This document shows positions 17,787 through 28,807 of a stretch of DNA of 64,000 nt, in pieces (positions within the stretch are counted from its first letter, which is position 1; every line of letters begins with the position of its first letter). The position numbers and the translations under genes were made by a program. The DNA is from Microbacterium proteolyticum (GTDB taxonomy: Bacteria > Actinomycetota > Actinomycetes > Actinomycetales > Microbacteriaceae), in contig NZ_JACHXY010000002.1 in NCBI RefSeq assembly GCF_014192415.1, forward strand, positions 558,001 to 622,000. Direction: 5' to 3'. Below the pieces are notes generated by a model. That model saw nothing but the letters and a program-made list of their open reading frames with translations, did not search any database and was not told where the DNA came from.

Positions 17787-19391
17787 TCAGTCCTCGACGA
17801 TGTCGATCTGCCGGAACAGGTCGGCGCCGACGGCCTCGCGCATGGCGCCGAGGATGTCGTCGGGCACCGGCGAGTCGACGGTGAGCACCGAGAGCGCCCG
17901 ACCCGTGGCATCCGGGGCCGCCACCTGGAGACCGGCGATATTGATGCCCGCCTCGCCCAGCTTCTGGCCGTAGATGGCGACGATGCCGGGGCGGTCGGCG
18001 TAGCGCATGACAAGGTGATGCTTCTCGATGGGCACCTCGATGTCGTAGCCGTTGATCGCCACGACCTTGGGCACCATGCGCGTTCCTGCGAGCGTGCCCG
18101 CGACGGTGAGCGTCGAACCGTCGGCCAAGGTGCCGCGGAGGATCGTGATGTTGCGGTACAACGGGCTCTCGGCCTCGACGACCAGACGAGCCTCGACGCC
18201 GCGCTGCTCGGCGAACAACGGCGCGTTGACGTACGACACGCTCTCGCTGACGATGCGGCTGAAGTAACCCTTGAGTGCCGCGAGACGGTAGACGCTGACG
18301 TCGTACTGGGCGAGCTCGCCGCGCACCTCGATGTCGAGGCTGGTCAGGGCGCTGTCAGCCAGGCCGCTGAAGAACTGACCGAGCATCTCGACGAGCGCGA
18401 TGCCGGGGCGCACGAACGGGTCGATGGCGCCACCGGCCACGTTCACGGCATCCGGAACGAGGTCGCCCTCGAGCGCGAGCTTGACGGAGCGTGCGACAGA
18501 GACGCCCGCCTTCTCCTGCGCCTCTTCGGTGCTGGCACCCAGGTGGGGCGTGACGACGACGTTGGGCAGATCGAGGAGCTTGCGCGCCGGTCCGCCCTCT
18601 ACGGGGGGCTCGGACGAGAACACGTCGAGGCCGGCGCCGGCGATCTCGCCGGTGGTGAGGGCGTCGAACAGCGCGTCTTCGTCGATGAGTCCGCCGCGGG
18701 CGACGTTGATCACGTAAGCCGTCTTCTTCATCCGACGCAGCTGCTCGGCGCCGATCATCCCCGTTGTCTCGGGGGTCTTCGGCATGTGGATGGTGACGAA
18801 GTCGCTCTGCTCGAGGAGCTCGTCGAGCGAGACGAGCTGCACGCCGAGCTGCTGCGCACGGGCGGCGGTGACGTAGGGGTCGTACGCGATCACGCGCATG
18901 TCGAAGCCCTGCAGACGGGCGGCGATCAGCGCGCCGATCCGGCCGAGGCCGATGATGCCGATCGTCTTCTCGAACAGTTCGGTGCCGGTGAACGAGCTGC
19001 GCTTCCACAGACCCTGTGCGAGAGAGGCGTGGGCCGCGGGGATGCGACGCGCGAGGCTGAGCACATGCCCGACGGTCAGTTCGGCGGCGGAGATGATGTT
19101 CGACGTCGGCGCGTTGACGACCATCACGCCCGCCGCGGTGGCGGACTTGATGTCGACGTTGTCGAGGCCGACACCGGCGCGGGCGACCACCTTCAGCGAC
19201 GGCGCCGCGGCGAGGGCCTCGGCGTCGATCTGCGTGGCCGAGCGCACCAGCACCGCGTGCGCGTCGGCGAGGGCCGACAGCAGCGCGGGGCGGTCGGTCC
19301 CATCGACGTTGCGCACGTCGAAGTCGGGGCCGAGCGCGTCGATCGTGGCGGGAGAGAGTTCTTCGGCGATGAGCACGACGGGCTTCGTCAC
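17787..19391 (-). CDS. serA: D-3-phosphoglycerate dehydrogenase (long ACT form)
   Basis: A 534-residue enzyme of the first step of serine synthesis. Order: substrate domain, NAD domain (IIGLGRIGALIAARLQGFDM, about residue 145), substrate domain return with catalytic His in TPHLGASTEEAQ, an intervening ASB domain, and a C-terminal ACT domain (YADRPGIVAIYGQKLGEAGI) for serine feedback control. That long architecture is typical of actinobacteria. GTG start at 19389-19391 (VTKPVVLIAEEL) with AAGGA upstream; the open frame extends further but without family similarity. It sits between ilvC and leuB, as in many actinobacteria. Confidence 0.97.
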   Translation of the reverse strand: MTKPVVLIAEELSPATIDALGPDFDVRNVDGTDRPALLSALADAHAVLVRSATQIDAEALAAAPSLKVVARAGVGLDNVDIKSATAAGVMVVNAPTSNIISAAELTVGHVLSLARRIPAAHASLAQGLWKRSSFTGTELFEKTIGIIGLGRIGALIAARLQGFDMRVIAYDPYVTAARAQQLGVQLVSLDELLEQSDFVTIHMPKTPETTGMIGAEQLRRMKKTAYVINVARGGLIDEDALFDALTTGEIAGAGLDVFSSEPPVEGGPARKLLDLPNVVVTPHLGASTEEAQEKAGVSVARSVKLALEGDLVPDAVNVAGGAIDPFVRPGIALVEMLGQFFSGLADSALTSLDIEVRGELAQYDVSVYRLAALKGYFSRIVSESVSYVNAPLFAEQRGVEARLVVEAESPLYRNITILRGTLADGSTLTVAGTLAGTRMVPKVVAINGYDIEVPIEKHHLVMRYADRPGIVAIYGQKLGEAGINIAGLQVAAPDATGRALSVLTVDSPVPDDILGAMREAVGADLFRQIDIVED

Positions 19392-19641
19392 GGATGCGTC
19401 CTTCGAAACGGTGCTGGGGACTGGCGCGCACCGTCGCACATCACCGGCGCGAGCCGGGCGCGCGACCCGTGCGGGCCGTCTGCCAGCCTAGCGCGGAGGT
19501 GACGACGCCCCCGACCGTGTGACGGCGGACGACGGATGCCGGAACCCCCGAGCCGTTAGTCGACGAGGCGAGGCGACATCCGCTCTGCCAGCAGCGACCG
19601 ACCCGCCGTCGACCCCTACCGGCGCACGCCGACGCGGCGCG

Positions 19642-19980
19642 TCAGCCCCCGTACAGGCCGTACGACGTCGTTCCGTAGCCGACGATCGCCAGCCAGAACG
19701 CCGCCGACACCGTCAACCCGGCGAGCAGCACGATCGCGAACTCCCCCGCCCGACGCCGCGCCCCGATCGCGAAGGCGACGCCGAACGCGATGAGGGGGAA
19801 CGCGATGGGCAGGATGTAGACGAACCACCCCAGACCGTTGAGCCCGAGGGGCCCGTTCACCTGCTGGATCAGAAGCGCGACCGAGCTCCACACGACGTAG
19901 GCGTAGAACAGGCCGAACACGCCGGCGATCGTCACGACCAGCCAGGTGGGGAGATGGCGGGTGCGCACGGTGTCGCTCAT
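19642..19980 (-). CDS. Small membrane protein, 112 aa
   Basis: Three predicted membrane helices: LVVTIAGVFGLFYAYVVWSS near the start, a middle one (FVYILPIAFPLIAFGVAFAI) and a last one (IVLLAGLTVSAAFWLAIVGY). Ends in a Tyr/Gly-rich tail. The start (MSDTVRTRHLPTW, ATG 19978-19980) overlaps the stop of the preceding membrane-protein gene (ATGA), so they are translated together. No known family is recognised. Confidence 0.75.
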   Translation of the reverse strand: MSDTVRTRHLPTWLVVTIAGVFGLFYAYVVWSSVALLIQQVNGPLGLNGLGWFVYILPIAFPLIAFGVAFAIGARRRAGEFAIVLLAGLTVSAAFWLAIVGYGTTSYGLYGG

Positions 19981-20546
19981 GCGAAAGCTCCCAACGACAG
20001 GAACGGCCAGGGAACGAGCAGCACGATCCCGAGAATCAGCAGCAGGAAACGCTGCCAGGTGCGCCACGACCGGGTCAGCGCGAGCACCGCGACGAACCAG
20101 ACGAGGGGTGCGAGAGCGGCGCCGATCGTCAGCGCGATCAGGGTGACGGACGGGATGGGCAATCCCAGTCCCTGCAGCTGCAGTCCGGCGACGAGCCAGC
20201 CGACGGCGAAGAGCAGGAAGGTGGCGGCGACCATGCCGATGCCGATCAGGCCGGCGTTGCCCAGCGGCCTCGAGTGAGCGGCATCCGGTTCGTCGTCCTC
20301 GGACTCGACGTCGACGGCTTCCGGATGCCGCGCCGCCGGCGTCGCAGACGATGAACGGGGCTGCGGGGGCTCGGGAGCAGGCTGCAGCGGCTCCGGACCA
20401 CGCGCTTCCCTGGCGCCGGGGGCTGCCGGGTCGGGCTCGGACGTCGAGGGAACAGCGCGACCGGGCGCGGCCTTGTCGCCGACGTCGAGCGTCGGGTCGT
20501 CGTCACCGCCCCAGGAGAGGGCGTCGTCATCGCGCGGAGTGCTCAC
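19977..20546 (-). CDS. Membrane protein with long disordered N-terminus, 189 aa
   Basis: About 95 residues rich in Asp, Pro, Glu and Ala precede three or four hydrophobic segments (LIGIGMVAATFLLFAVGWLV, IPSVTLIALTIGAALAPLVW, LLLILGIVLLVPWPFLSLGA). GTG start at 20544-20546; a TAGCGT box ends six bases upstream. It overlaps the next gene by four bases. The pair sits between ilvC and serA. Function unknown; the two partners may form one membrane complex. Confidence 0.75.
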   Translation of the reverse strand: MSTPRDDDALSWGGDDDPTLDVGDKAAPGRAVPSTSEPDPAAPGAREARGPEPLQPAPEPPQPRSSSATPAARHPEAVDVESEDDEPDAAHSRPLGNAGLIGIGMVAATFLLFAVGWLVAGLQLQGLGLPIPSVTLIALTIGAALAPLVWFVAVLALTRSWRTWQRFLLLILGIVLLVPWPFLSLGAFA

Positions 20547-20552
20547 GCGTCC

Positions 20553-20558
20553 ACGCTA
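20553..20558 (-). promoter_or_regulatory. -10 box of the membrane-protein pair
   Basis: TAGCGT on the reverse strand, six bases before the GTG start; leaderless spacing. Confidence 0.55.
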
Positions 20559-20648
20559 GCGGGGCTCCCCCGTCGCCGGCGCACGCCCCGCCGCACGGGC
20601 ACCCGCGCGCCCCACCACATCCGACCTACGGCTCGGGCCCGGAACGAC

Positions 20649-20680
20649 GAACGCCCCGCGGCCGGAGCCGCGGGGCGTTC
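20649..20680 (-). terminator. Terminator after ilvC
   Basis: A perfect 14-bp stem (GAACGCCCCGCGGC with GCCGCGGGGCGTTC) and a CGGA tetraloop, 12 bp past the ilvC stop. The UNCG-type loop makes it very stable. Confidence 0.85.
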
Positions 20681-20692
20681 AGGGTGAGCAAC

Positions 20693-21829
<1,137 letters not shown>

Positions 21830-22339
21830 TCAGCCGCGCAGGACGCGTTCGGTGATGCTCTTGCCGCCGCGGCCGACGGCGAGCAGGCCCGACTGCGCGA
21901 GCTCTTTCACGCCGAACGGCTCGATGGCCTTGAGGAACGCCCCGACCTTGCCCGAGTCGCCGGTGATCTCGATGACCATGGCGTCGGGGGCGTAGTCGAC
22001 GACCGAGGCGCGGAACAGGTTCACCACCTCGACCACGTTCGAACGCGTGGCGTTGTCGGCGCGCACCTTCACGAGCACGTGCTCGCGCTGCACGGATGCC
22101 GCGGGGTCGAGCTCGACGATCTTGATGACGTTGATGAGCTTGTTCAGCTGCTTGGTCACCTGCTCGAGTGGCAGTCCCTCGACGTCGACGACGACCGTGA
22201 TGCGCGAGAGTCCGGGCACCTCGGTGACGCCGACGGCGAGCGACTCGATGTTGAAGCCGCGTCGGGCGAAGAGACCCGCGACGCGGGTCAGAAGGCCGGG
22301 TTTGTCTTCGACCAGGAGACTCAGAACGTGACGGGACAT
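21830..22339 (-). CDS. ilvN: Acetolactate synthase regulatory subunit
   Basis: A 169-residue small subunit. An N-terminal ACT domain (VLSLLVEDKPGLLTRVAGLF, RRGFNIESLAVGVTEVPGLS) binds valine for feedback inhibition. The C-terminal domain carries RSNVVEVVNLFRASVVDYAP. It starts one base after the ilvB stop, so translation is coupled to the catalytic subunit. Confidence 0.98.
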   Translation of the reverse strand: MSRHVLSLLVEDKPGLLTRVAGLFARRGFNIESLAVGVTEVPGLSRITVVVDVEGLPLEQVTKQLNKLINVIKIVELDPAASVQREHVLVKVRADNATRSNVVEVVNLFRASVVDYAPDAMVIEITGDSGKVGAFLKAIEPFGVKELAQSGLLAVGRGGKSITERVLRG

Positions 22340-22340
22340 C

Positions 22341-24149
22341 TCAGTCCTCCTGGTCGTTGAAGGTGGGCGAGTGATCGCGCGCGTACTGGACGTAGCTGTT
22401 GCTGACGCCCTGCGGCACCATGGGCCACACCATCGCGTCGGCGCTCACGACGAAGTCGATCACGACCGGGCGGTCGTTGGTGTCGAGTGCGAGCTGGATG
22501 GCGGCGTCGATCTCGTCTTCCTTCTCGACGCGGATCCCCAGGCACCCGTACGCCTCCGCCAGCTTGACGAAGTCGGGGATGCGGCGCGTTCCGTGGCCCG
22601 TGTTCAGGTCGGTGTTGGAGTGGCGGCCGTCGAAGAACAGCGTCTGCCACTGGCGCACCATGCCGAGGGAGGAGTTGTTGATGATCGCGACCTTGATGGG
22701 GATGTCGTTGATGACGCAGGTCGCGAGCTCCTGGTTGGTCATCTGGAAGCACCCATCGCCGTCGATCGCCCACACCGCACGCTCGGGCTGGGCCACCTTG
22801 GCGCCCATGGCCGCGGGCACCGCGTAACCCATGGTGCCGGCACCGCCGGAGTTCAACCATGCGTTGGGACGCTCGTACTTGATGAACTGCGCCGCCCACA
22901 TCTGGTGCTGGCCGACTCCCGAGGCGTAGACGCCCTCGGGTCCGGTCATCTCGCCGATGCGCTGGATGACGTACTGCGGCGAGAGGAGTCCGTCGGTGGT
23001 CGGCGTGTAGCCGAGGGGGAACTCCTCGCGGAGACCGTTCAGGTAGGTCCACCACTCGGTGTAGTCGTGCGCGGTCTCGGCGTCGGCCGTGCGGAAGGCG
23101 GCCTCGAGGTCGACGAGGACCTCGCGCAGGTCGCCCACGATCGGCACGTCGGCGGTGCGGATCTTGGAGATCTCGGCGGGGTCGATGTCGACGTGCACGA
23201 CCTGCGCGTTCGGCGCGAACAGCGCCGCTTTGCCGGTCACTCGGTCGTCGAAGCGGGCTCCGAGCGAGACGATGAGGTCGCTCTCCTGCAGGGCGAGGAC
23301 CGCGGGCACGGTGCCGTGCATGCCGGGCATGCCGAGGTGCTGCTGGTGGGAGTCGGGGAAGGCTCCCCGCGCCATCAGCGTGGTGACCACGGGAGCGCCG
23401 GTCGCCTCGGCGAGCACCTTGAGCTCAGCCGACGCGTTCGAGCGGATCGCGCCACCACCGACGTAGAGCACGGGCTTCTTGGCGGTGGTCAGCAGGTGGG
23501 CCGCAGCCTGGATCTGCTTGCCGTGCGCCTTGGTGACCGGACGGTAGCCGGGCAGGTCGATCTTGGGCGGCCATACGAAGGGCGCCTCGGCCTGCTGCGC
23601 GTCTTTCGTGATGTCGACGAGGACGGGACCGGGACGGCCGGTCGAGGCGATCTCGAACGCCGCGGCGATGGCACCGGGGATCTCGTCTGCCGACTTCACC
23701 AGGAACGAGTGCTTGGTGATGGGCATCGTGATGCCGACGATGTCGGCCTCCTGGAAGGCGTCTGTGCCCATGAGGGTGGAGAACACCTGGCCGGTGATGC
23801 ACACCAGCGGCACCGAGTCCATGTAGGCGTCGGCGATCGCGGTGACGAGGTTGGTCGCGCCGGGGCCGGACGTCGCGATGGCCACGCCGACGCGTCCGGA
23901 CGCCGCGGCGTACCCCTCGGCCGCGTGGCCGGCGCCCTGCTCGTGGCGCACGAGGATGTGACGGACGTGCTCATCGTCCATGAGCGGGTCGTAGACGGGC
24001 ATGATCGCGCCGCCCGGCAGACCGAAGACGTCGGTCACACCCAGCAGGTCGAGCGAGCGGACGACCGCCTGCGCACCCGTCATCATGGGCGCCGGTGCCG
24101 TTCGAGCGGGCGGGCGGGGAATGGCCGCGGTGGGGGAATCGATGGACAT
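22341..24149 (-). CDS. ilvB: Acetolactate synthase catalytic subunit
   Basis: A 602-residue thiamine-diphosphate enzyme that condenses pyruvate with pyruvate or 2-oxobutyrate. [15 protein letters not shown] leads to catalytic Glu70 ([15 protein letters not shown]). The TPP/Mg motif [20 protein letters not shown] with [14 protein letters not shown] lies in the C-terminal domain, and a central FAD-type domain is complete. It follows ilvD by 44 bp. I see no leader peptide or attenuator in that short gap. Confidence 0.98.
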   Translation of the reverse strand: MSIDSPTAAIPRPPARTAPAPMMTGAQAVVRSLDLLGVTDVFGLPGGAIMPVYDPLMDDEHVRHILVRHEQGAGHAAEGYAAASGRVGVAIATSGPGATNLVTAIADAYMDSVPLVCITGQVFSTLMGTDAFQEADIVGITMPITKHSFLVKSADEIPGAIAAAFEIASTGRPGPVLVDITKDAQQAEAPFVWPPKIDLPGYRPVTKAHGKQIQAAAHLLTTAKKPVLYVGGGAIRSNASAELKVLAEATGAPVVTTLMARGAFPDSHQQHLGMPGMHGTVPAVLALQESDLIVSLGARFDDRVTGKAALFAPNAQVVHVDIDPAEISKIRTADVPIVGDLREVLVDLEAAFRTADAETAHDYTEWWTYLNGLREEFPLGYTPTTDGLLSPQYVIQRIGEMTGPEGVYASGVGQHQMWAAQFIKYERPNAWLNSGGAGTMGYAVPAAMGAKVAQPERAVWAIDGDGCFQMTNQELATCVINDIPIKVAIINNSSLGMVRQWQTLFFDGRHSNTDLNTGHGTRRIPDFVKLAEAYGCLGIRVEKEDEIDAAIQLALDTNDRPVVIDFVVSADAMVWPMVPQGVSNSYVQYARDHSPTFNDQED

Positions 24150-24193
24150 GGGAGTACCTCGAGAACCAGGAGAGGGTGAAAGGGGGACGGCCG

Positions 24194-25912
24194 TCAGCCC
24201 GTGACCGCGCCCTCCGCGGCGGAGTGCACGAGCTTGGAGTACTTGGCCAGAACGCCACGGGTATAGCGCGGGGGAAGCGGTTCCCAGCCGTTACGGCGGG
24301 AACTCAGCTCGGCGTCATCGACGATCAAGTCGAGAGTGCGAGCGGCGATATCGACCCGTATCAGATCACCATCGCGCACGAAGGCGATGGGACCTGCGTC
24401 CACCGCTTCGGGAGCTATGTGGCCGATGCAGAGGCCGGTTGTGCCGCCTGAGAATCGACCGTCCGTCAAGAGTAGTACATCTTTTCCGAGTCCCGCGCCC
24501 TTGATGGCCGCCGTGATGGCGAGCATCTCGCGCATACCGGGGCCGCCCTTGGGGCCCTCGTAGCGGATGACGACGACGTCGCCGGCCTGGATCCGGCCCG
24601 CCTCGAGGGCATCCATGGCGGCGCGCTCGCGCTCGAACACGCGGGCGGGTCCTTCGAAGACGTTCCCGTCGAAGCCCGCCGACTTCACGACCGCGCCCTC
24701 GGGGGCCATGGAGCCGTGCAGGATCGTGATGCCACCCGTCGCGTGGATCGGGTTGTCGAAGGTGTGGATGACCGTGCCGTCGATGGGGTCGGGGTTCAGA
24801 TCGGCGAGGTTCTCGGCGAGCGTCTTGCCCGTGACCGTCAGCGCGTCGCCGTGCAGGAGGCCCTCGTCGAGCATCGCCTTCATGATGACCGGGATGCCGC
24901 CCTGGCGGTCGACGTCGTTCATGACGTACTTGCCGAACGGCTTCATGTCGGCGACGTGCGGCGTCTTGTCGCCGATGCGGTTGAAGTCGTGCAGCGACAG
25001 CTCGACCTCGGCCTCTCGGGCGATGGCGAGCAGGTGCAGCACGACGTTCGTCGAGCCGCCGAGCGCCATGGCGAGGGCGATGGCGTTCTCGAACGCCTCT
25101 TTCGTCAGGATGTCGCGGGTGGTGATCCCCTGACGCAGCAGGTTGACGACGGCCTCGCCCGAGCGGTGGGCGAAGTAGTCGCGACGACGGTCTGCCGACG
25201 GCGGGGCGGCGGAGCCGGGAAGGCTGAGTCCGAGCGCCTCCGCCACCGACGCCATGGTGTTGGCCGTGTACATGCCACCGCACGCGCCCTCGCCGGGGGC
25301 GAAGGAGCACTCGATGCGCTTGAGGTCGGCCTCGCTCATGCGTCCCGCGAGGCACGCACCGACTCCCTCGAAGGAGTCGATGATCGTGATCTCCTTCTCG
25401 GTACCGTCGGAGAGTTTGACCCACCCCGGAGCGATGGAGCCGGCGTAGAGGAAGACGCTGGAGAGGTCGAGACGAGCGGATGCCATGAGCATGCCGGGGA
25501 TCGACTTGTCACAGCCGGCGAGCAGGACGGAACCGTCGAGGCGCTCGGCCATCATGACGGTCTCGACGCTGTCGGCGATGACCTCGCGCGAGACGAGGGA
25601 GAAGTGCATGCCCTCGTGGCCCATCGAGATGCCGTCGGAGACGGAGATGGTGCCGAACTGCAACGGGTATCCGCCGCCGGAGTGCACACCCTCTTTCGCG
25701 CCCTGCGCGAGGCGGTCGAGGCTGAGGTTGCAGGGGGTGATCTCGTTCCAGCTCGACGCGATGCCGATCTGGGGCTTGTCCCAGTCGTCGTCGCCCATGC
25801 CGACGCCGCGAAGCATGCCGCGCGAGGTCGTGGCTTCGATGCCATCGGTGATGACGCGACTGCGGGGCTTGATGTCGAACTCGCCGGTGTTCGGATTCTG
25901 CGGTGCGGGCAT
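24194..25912 (-). CDS. ilvD: Dihydroxy-acid dehydratase
   Basis: A 572-residue Fe-S dehydratase that makes the 2-oxo acids of valine and isoleucine. Cluster and metal motifs: [38 protein letters not shown] and [20 protein letters not shown], with [20 protein letters not shown] near the C-terminus. First gene of the ilvD-ilvB-ilvN-ilvC run. A TAGACT box ends six bases before its ATG, so the operon mRNA probably starts at or next to the start codon. Confidence 0.98.
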   Translation of the reverse strand: MPAPQNPNTGEFDIKPRSRVITDGIEATTSRGMLRGVGMGDDDWDKPQIGIASSWNEITPCNLSLDRLAQGAKEGVHSGGGYPLQFGTISVSDGISMGHEGMHFSLVSREVIADSVETVMMAERLDGSVLLAGCDKSIPGMLMASARLDLSSVFLYAGSIAPGWVKLSDGTEKEITIIDSFEGVGACLAGRMSEADLKRIECSFAPGEGACGGMYTANTMASVAEALGLSLPGSAAPPSADRRRDYFAHRSGEAVVNLLRQGITTRDILTKEAFENAIALAMALGGSTNVVLHLLAIAREAEVELSLHDFNRIGDKTPHVADMKPFGKYVMNDVDRQGGIPVIMKAMLDEGLLHGDALTVTGKTLAENLADLNPDPIDGTVIHTFDNPIHATGGITILHGSMAPEGAVVKSAGFDGNVFEGPARVFERERAAMDALEAGRIQAGDVVVIRYEGPKGGPGMREMLAITAAIKGAGLGKDVLLLTDGRFSGGTTGLCIGHIAPEAVDAGPIAFVRDGDLIRVDIAARTLDLIVDDAELSSRRNGWEPLPPRYTRGVLAKYSKLVHSAAEGAVTG

Positions 25913-25918
25913 CCTCGA

Positions 25919-25924
25919 AGTCTA
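25919..25924 (-). promoter_or_regulatory. -10 box of the ilvD operon
   Basis: TAGACT on the reverse strand with a six-base gap (TCGAGG) to the ATG. That leaves no room for a transcribed leader, so classical attenuation ahead of ilvD is unlikely. Confidence 0.55.
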
Positions 25925-26036
25925 TTGCGCGCGCACGTCCCCCCGATGCGCCACAGGCGATGAACGACGGATTAATCACCGTGTGCAGGGGTACCCAGGG
26001 GCCCAGGATGCAGGCGCGACCCGGCGGGGACGCCCG

Positions 26037-26816
26037 TCACGCCCCGTGCGCTCGGCGCAGGCGCGCCACGTCCTCCAGCACGGCGACGAACGCGGCGATG
26101 TCATCGACGCGGAGGGTGGCCGCGGTCGCTCCCTCGCCGACCCGGATGCCGAGGTCCTGCGGCCCCAGAGAACGCAACGCATCTTCATCGGTGACGTCGT
26201 CACCGGCGAACAGCACGGCCGACGCCCCGACGCGCTCACGGAGACGTGCGATTGCGGAGTCCTTGCCCTCGTGGCGGAACGCGAACTCGAGGATGTCGTG
26301 TCCCGTGCGGCGACGCCACGTGGGCGCGTGCGCGCCGACCAATGCATCGACGAGGTCTCGCGCCGCACGGGCGGTCGCGGCATCCGCGGTGCGCGTGTGC
26401 ACGCCGAGGCCGTATTCCTTCGGCTCGATCCAGACGCCGTCCATCTCACCGGTGCCCGTGGTCGCCTCTCGCTGCAGGCGGTCGCGCAGCGCGAGGACGT
26501 CGGTGTCGTCGGGGGTCTCTTCGACACCGGTGCCGGGCACCCAGAACTGCGCGCCGTGCGAACCCGCGAGCCAGACCGGCGAGTCGTCGGCGTGCTCGGA
26601 GATCTCGCGCAGGTCGCCGAGCGACCGGCCGGAGACCAGCGCGACGACCGTGCGCGGTAGTGCCGCGAGCTCATCGAGGACCGCACGTGCTGCAGGCGTC
26701 ATGCGCGCCGACATGGGCTCGTCGACCAGCGGCGACAGCGTGCCGTCGAAGTCGAGCGCGATGAGGAGGGTGTCGGTGGTGGCGACGGCCTCGACCGTCG
26801 CGTCGGCGGCGGTCAT
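26037..26816 (-). CDS. otsB: Trehalose-6-phosphate phosphatase
   Basis: A 259-residue HAD phosphatase. DFDGTLSPLVDEP carries the nucleophile and acid aspartates, ALVSGRSLGDL the second motif, and FAGDDVTDEDALRSLG the metal-binding aspartates. It removes phosphate from trehalose 6-phosphate. The ATG at 26814-26816 overlaps the otsA stop by four bases, giving tight coupling; the open frame upstream of it runs inside otsA and lacks family similarity. Confidence 0.96.
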   Translation of the reverse strand: MTAADATVEAVATTDTLLIALDFDGTLSPLVDEPMSARMTPAARAVLDELAALPRTVVALVSGRSLGDLREISEHADDSPVWLAGSHGAQFWVPGTGVEETPDDTDVLALRDRLQREATTGTGEMDGVWIEPKEYGLGVHTRTADAATARAARDLVDALVGAHAPTWRRRTGHDILEFAFRHEGKDSAIARLRERVGASAVLFAGDDVTDEDALRSLGPQDLGIRVGEGATAATLRVDDIAAFVAVLEDVARLRRAHGA

Positions 26817-28276
26817 TCGGCATCCCCCCGATCGTCGTCGGAACGGGCCTCGACCTCGGCGGCCGCTGCGCGGGACGAGCGGTCGTGGAAAGCCGACAAC
26901 GCCTCGAGGAAACCGCGCGACCAATCCTCGACGTCGTGCTCGCGGACGCGCCGCCGCAGGGTGCGCATACGCCGGCCCTGCTCGGCGGCGGGCATGTCGA
27001 CCGCGCGGATGATGGCATCCTTCAGTCCGTCGATGTCGTGCGGGTTGATGAGCAGTGCGCTGCCCATCTCGTCGGCGGCCCCGGCGAACTCGCTCAGCAC
27101 CAGCACGCCGCGGTTGTCGATGCGGCTGGCGACGTACTCCTTGGCGACGAGGTTCATGCCGTCGCGCAGCGCCGTGACGAGCATGACGTCGGCGGCGAGG
27201 AACAGCGCCACCATCTCTTCGCGCGGGTAGGACTGGTGCAGATAGCGGATCGCGGTGTGCGTGGTCGTGTCGTAGTCGCCGTTGATACGCCCGACCGTCA
27301 TCTCGATCTCGTCACGCAGTTGCATGTAGGCGTCGACGCGCTCGCGGCTGGGGCTCGCGACCTGCACGAGGGTGGCGTCCTCGACCGTCGCCCGGCCGTC
27401 TTCGAGCACTTCGCCCCACGCCTTGAGGCGGTGACGGATGCCCTTGGTGTAGTCGAGCCGGTCGACGCCCAGCAGGATCTTGCGGGGATTGCCGAGTCCC
27501 TCGCGGATCTCCTTGGCGCGCTGTTGGATGTCGGGCCGCTGGGCCAGCTCGATGTACGACTCCGCGTCGATCGAGATGGGGAACGCCTTCGCCAGGGCGA
27601 CGCGCGTGCCGCCCTCGCCGTCGGGCACCAGGATGCCGCTGGCCTTGGTCTCGTAGCGCAGCTGACGACGAACGGCCCGGGCGAAGTTGCCCGCGTCGGC
27701 CACGCGTTGGAAGCCGATGACGTCGGCCCCGAGGAGACCCTCGAGCACCTGCTTGCGCCACGGCAGCTGGGAGTAGAGGCCATAGGCGGGGAACGGGATG
27801 TGATGGAAGTACCCGATCGTGACGTCGGGGCGCAGCTCCCGCAGCAGCTTCGGCACGAGCTGCAGCTGGTAGTCCTGCACCCAGACGATCCCGCCCTCGG
27901 CCGCGACCGCTGCGGCCGCGTCGGCGAAGCGCTTGTTGACCTTGACGTAGGCGTCCCACCACGCGCGCTTGTACGTGGGCGGCGAGATCACGTCGTGGTA
28001 GAGCGGCCAGATGGTGTCGTTCGAGAAGCCTTCGTAATACAGCTGCACGTCGGAGGCCGAGAGCGTGACGGGTACGAGGTGCATGTCGTCGAAGACGAAC
28101 GGCTCGACGTCGACGTCGGCCTGGCCGGCCCACCCCACCCACGCACCGTCGGCGCTGCGCATGACGGGTTCGAGGGCGGTCACGAGTCCGCCTGGGGAGC
28201 GCCGCCATCCCTCTCCATCAGGGGTGCGGTCGACGGGCAGTCGGTTCGCGACGACGACGAAATCGGCCTGGGTCAC
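26813..28276 (-). CDS. otsA: Trehalose-6-phosphate synthase
   Basis: A 487-residue GT20 glycosyltransferase joining UDP-glucose (or GDP/ADP-glucose) to glucose 6-phosphate. Motifs: IWVQDYQLQLVPKLLRE, FHHIPFPAYGLYSQLPWR, GVDRLDYTKGIRHRL and LRDGMNLVAKEYVA. It starts with GTG preceded by AGGAGG at four bases. With otsB it forms the OtsAB trehalose route, used for osmotic and desiccation protection. Confidence 0.97.
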   Translation of the reverse strand: MTQADFVVVANRLPVDRTPDGEGWRRSPGGLVTALEPVMRSADGAWVGWAGQADVDVEPFVFDDMHLVPVTLSASDVQLYYEGFSNDTIWPLYHDVISPPTYKRAWWDAYVKVNKRFADAAAAVAAEGGIVWVQDYQLQLVPKLLRELRPDVTIGYFHHIPFPAYGLYSQLPWRKQVLEGLLGADVIGFQRVADAGNFARAVRRQLRYETKASGILVPDGEGGTRVALAKAFPISIDAESYIELAQRPDIQQRAKEIREGLGNPRKILLGVDRLDYTKGIRHRLKAWGEVLEDGRATVEDATLVQVASPSRERVDAYMQLRDEIEMTVGRINGDYDTTTHTAIRYLHQSYPREEMVALFLAADVMLVTALRDGMNLVAKEYVASRIDNRGVLVLSEFAGAADEMGSALLINPHDIDGLKDAIIRAVDMPAAEQGRRMRTLRRRVREHDVEDWSRGFLEALSAFHDRSSRAAAAEVEARSDDDRGDAE

Positions 28277-28464
28277 AGGTCCTCCTCGGGGATCGTCCTC
28301 AGGCTAACAGCGGGCCGGATCCGGATCCGGGGGCTGGACGCCGGCGTCAGAACCGGTCGTCGCCGTCGAAACGCTTCGACGCGACGGGTGCAGCCGCGCG
28401 CACCCTTCAGCAAGAGGGGCACGGGCGGGTGTCAAGGAGGAGACGTCGATGGACCGCGGGTCGG

Positions 28465-28470
28465 TAGGTT
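28465..28470 (+). promoter_or_regulatory. -10 box of the 83-aa membrane protein
   Basis: TAGGTT with a six-base gap to the ATG at 28477; leaderless spacing. Confidence 0.5.
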
Positions 28471-28476
28471 GGGCAT

Positions 28477-28728
28477 ATGCGGCAGTACATCTTCGGAACG
28501 GGTCTTCTCAGTGCGATCACCGGCGGCATCACGCTGCTGCGCGCACTGCGCAACGACGAGCCCTTCACGTGGCGCACGGCGCTGGCGTGGCTGAGCTGGG
28601 GCATCACCCTGGCGTTGGCCGTCGGCGCAGTCGTCGACACGCGTCGCGCCCGCCGCGGCAAGGTCATCTCGGGCGACTCACCTGTGTCGAAGAAGCAGCA
28701 GAAGCTGCTGAAGAAGCGCCTGAGCTGA
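28477..28728 (+). CDS. Small membrane protein, 83 aa
   Basis: Two hydrophobic segments (IFGTGLLSAITGGITLLRAL and ALAWLSWGITLALAVGAVVD) separated by a short charged loop, then a basic cytoplasmic tail ending KKQQKLLKKRLS. No family recognised. It stands alone between otsA (divergent) and the thiolase (convergent), with its own promoter-like box and a strong terminator. Confidence 0.75.
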   Translation: MRQYIFGTGLLSAITGGITLLRALRNDEPFTWRTALAWLSWGITLALAVGAVVDTRRARRGKVISGDSPVSKKQQKLLKKRLS

Positions 28729-28767
28729 GTTCGACGCCGGAGCACCGGCACTCCCGCACCTCCTCAC

Positions 28768-28799
28768 CGGATGCCACGGCCCCGTCGCCGTGGCATCCG
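28768..28799. terminator. Bidirectional terminator (perfect 13-bp stem)
   Basis: CGGATGCCACGGC (28768-28780), loop CCCGTC, GCCGTGGCATCCG (28787-28799). It lies between the convergent 83-aa protein and the thiolase, close to both stops. The stem incorporates the GGATGCC heptamer common in this genome. Confidence 0.85.
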
Positions 28800-28807
28800 T
28801 CTGTGCG

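Noticed and set aside
24150..24193. Attenuator or leader peptide ahead of ilvB
   Set aside because: The 44-bp gap to ilvD has no run of Val/Leu/Ile codons and no hairpin.
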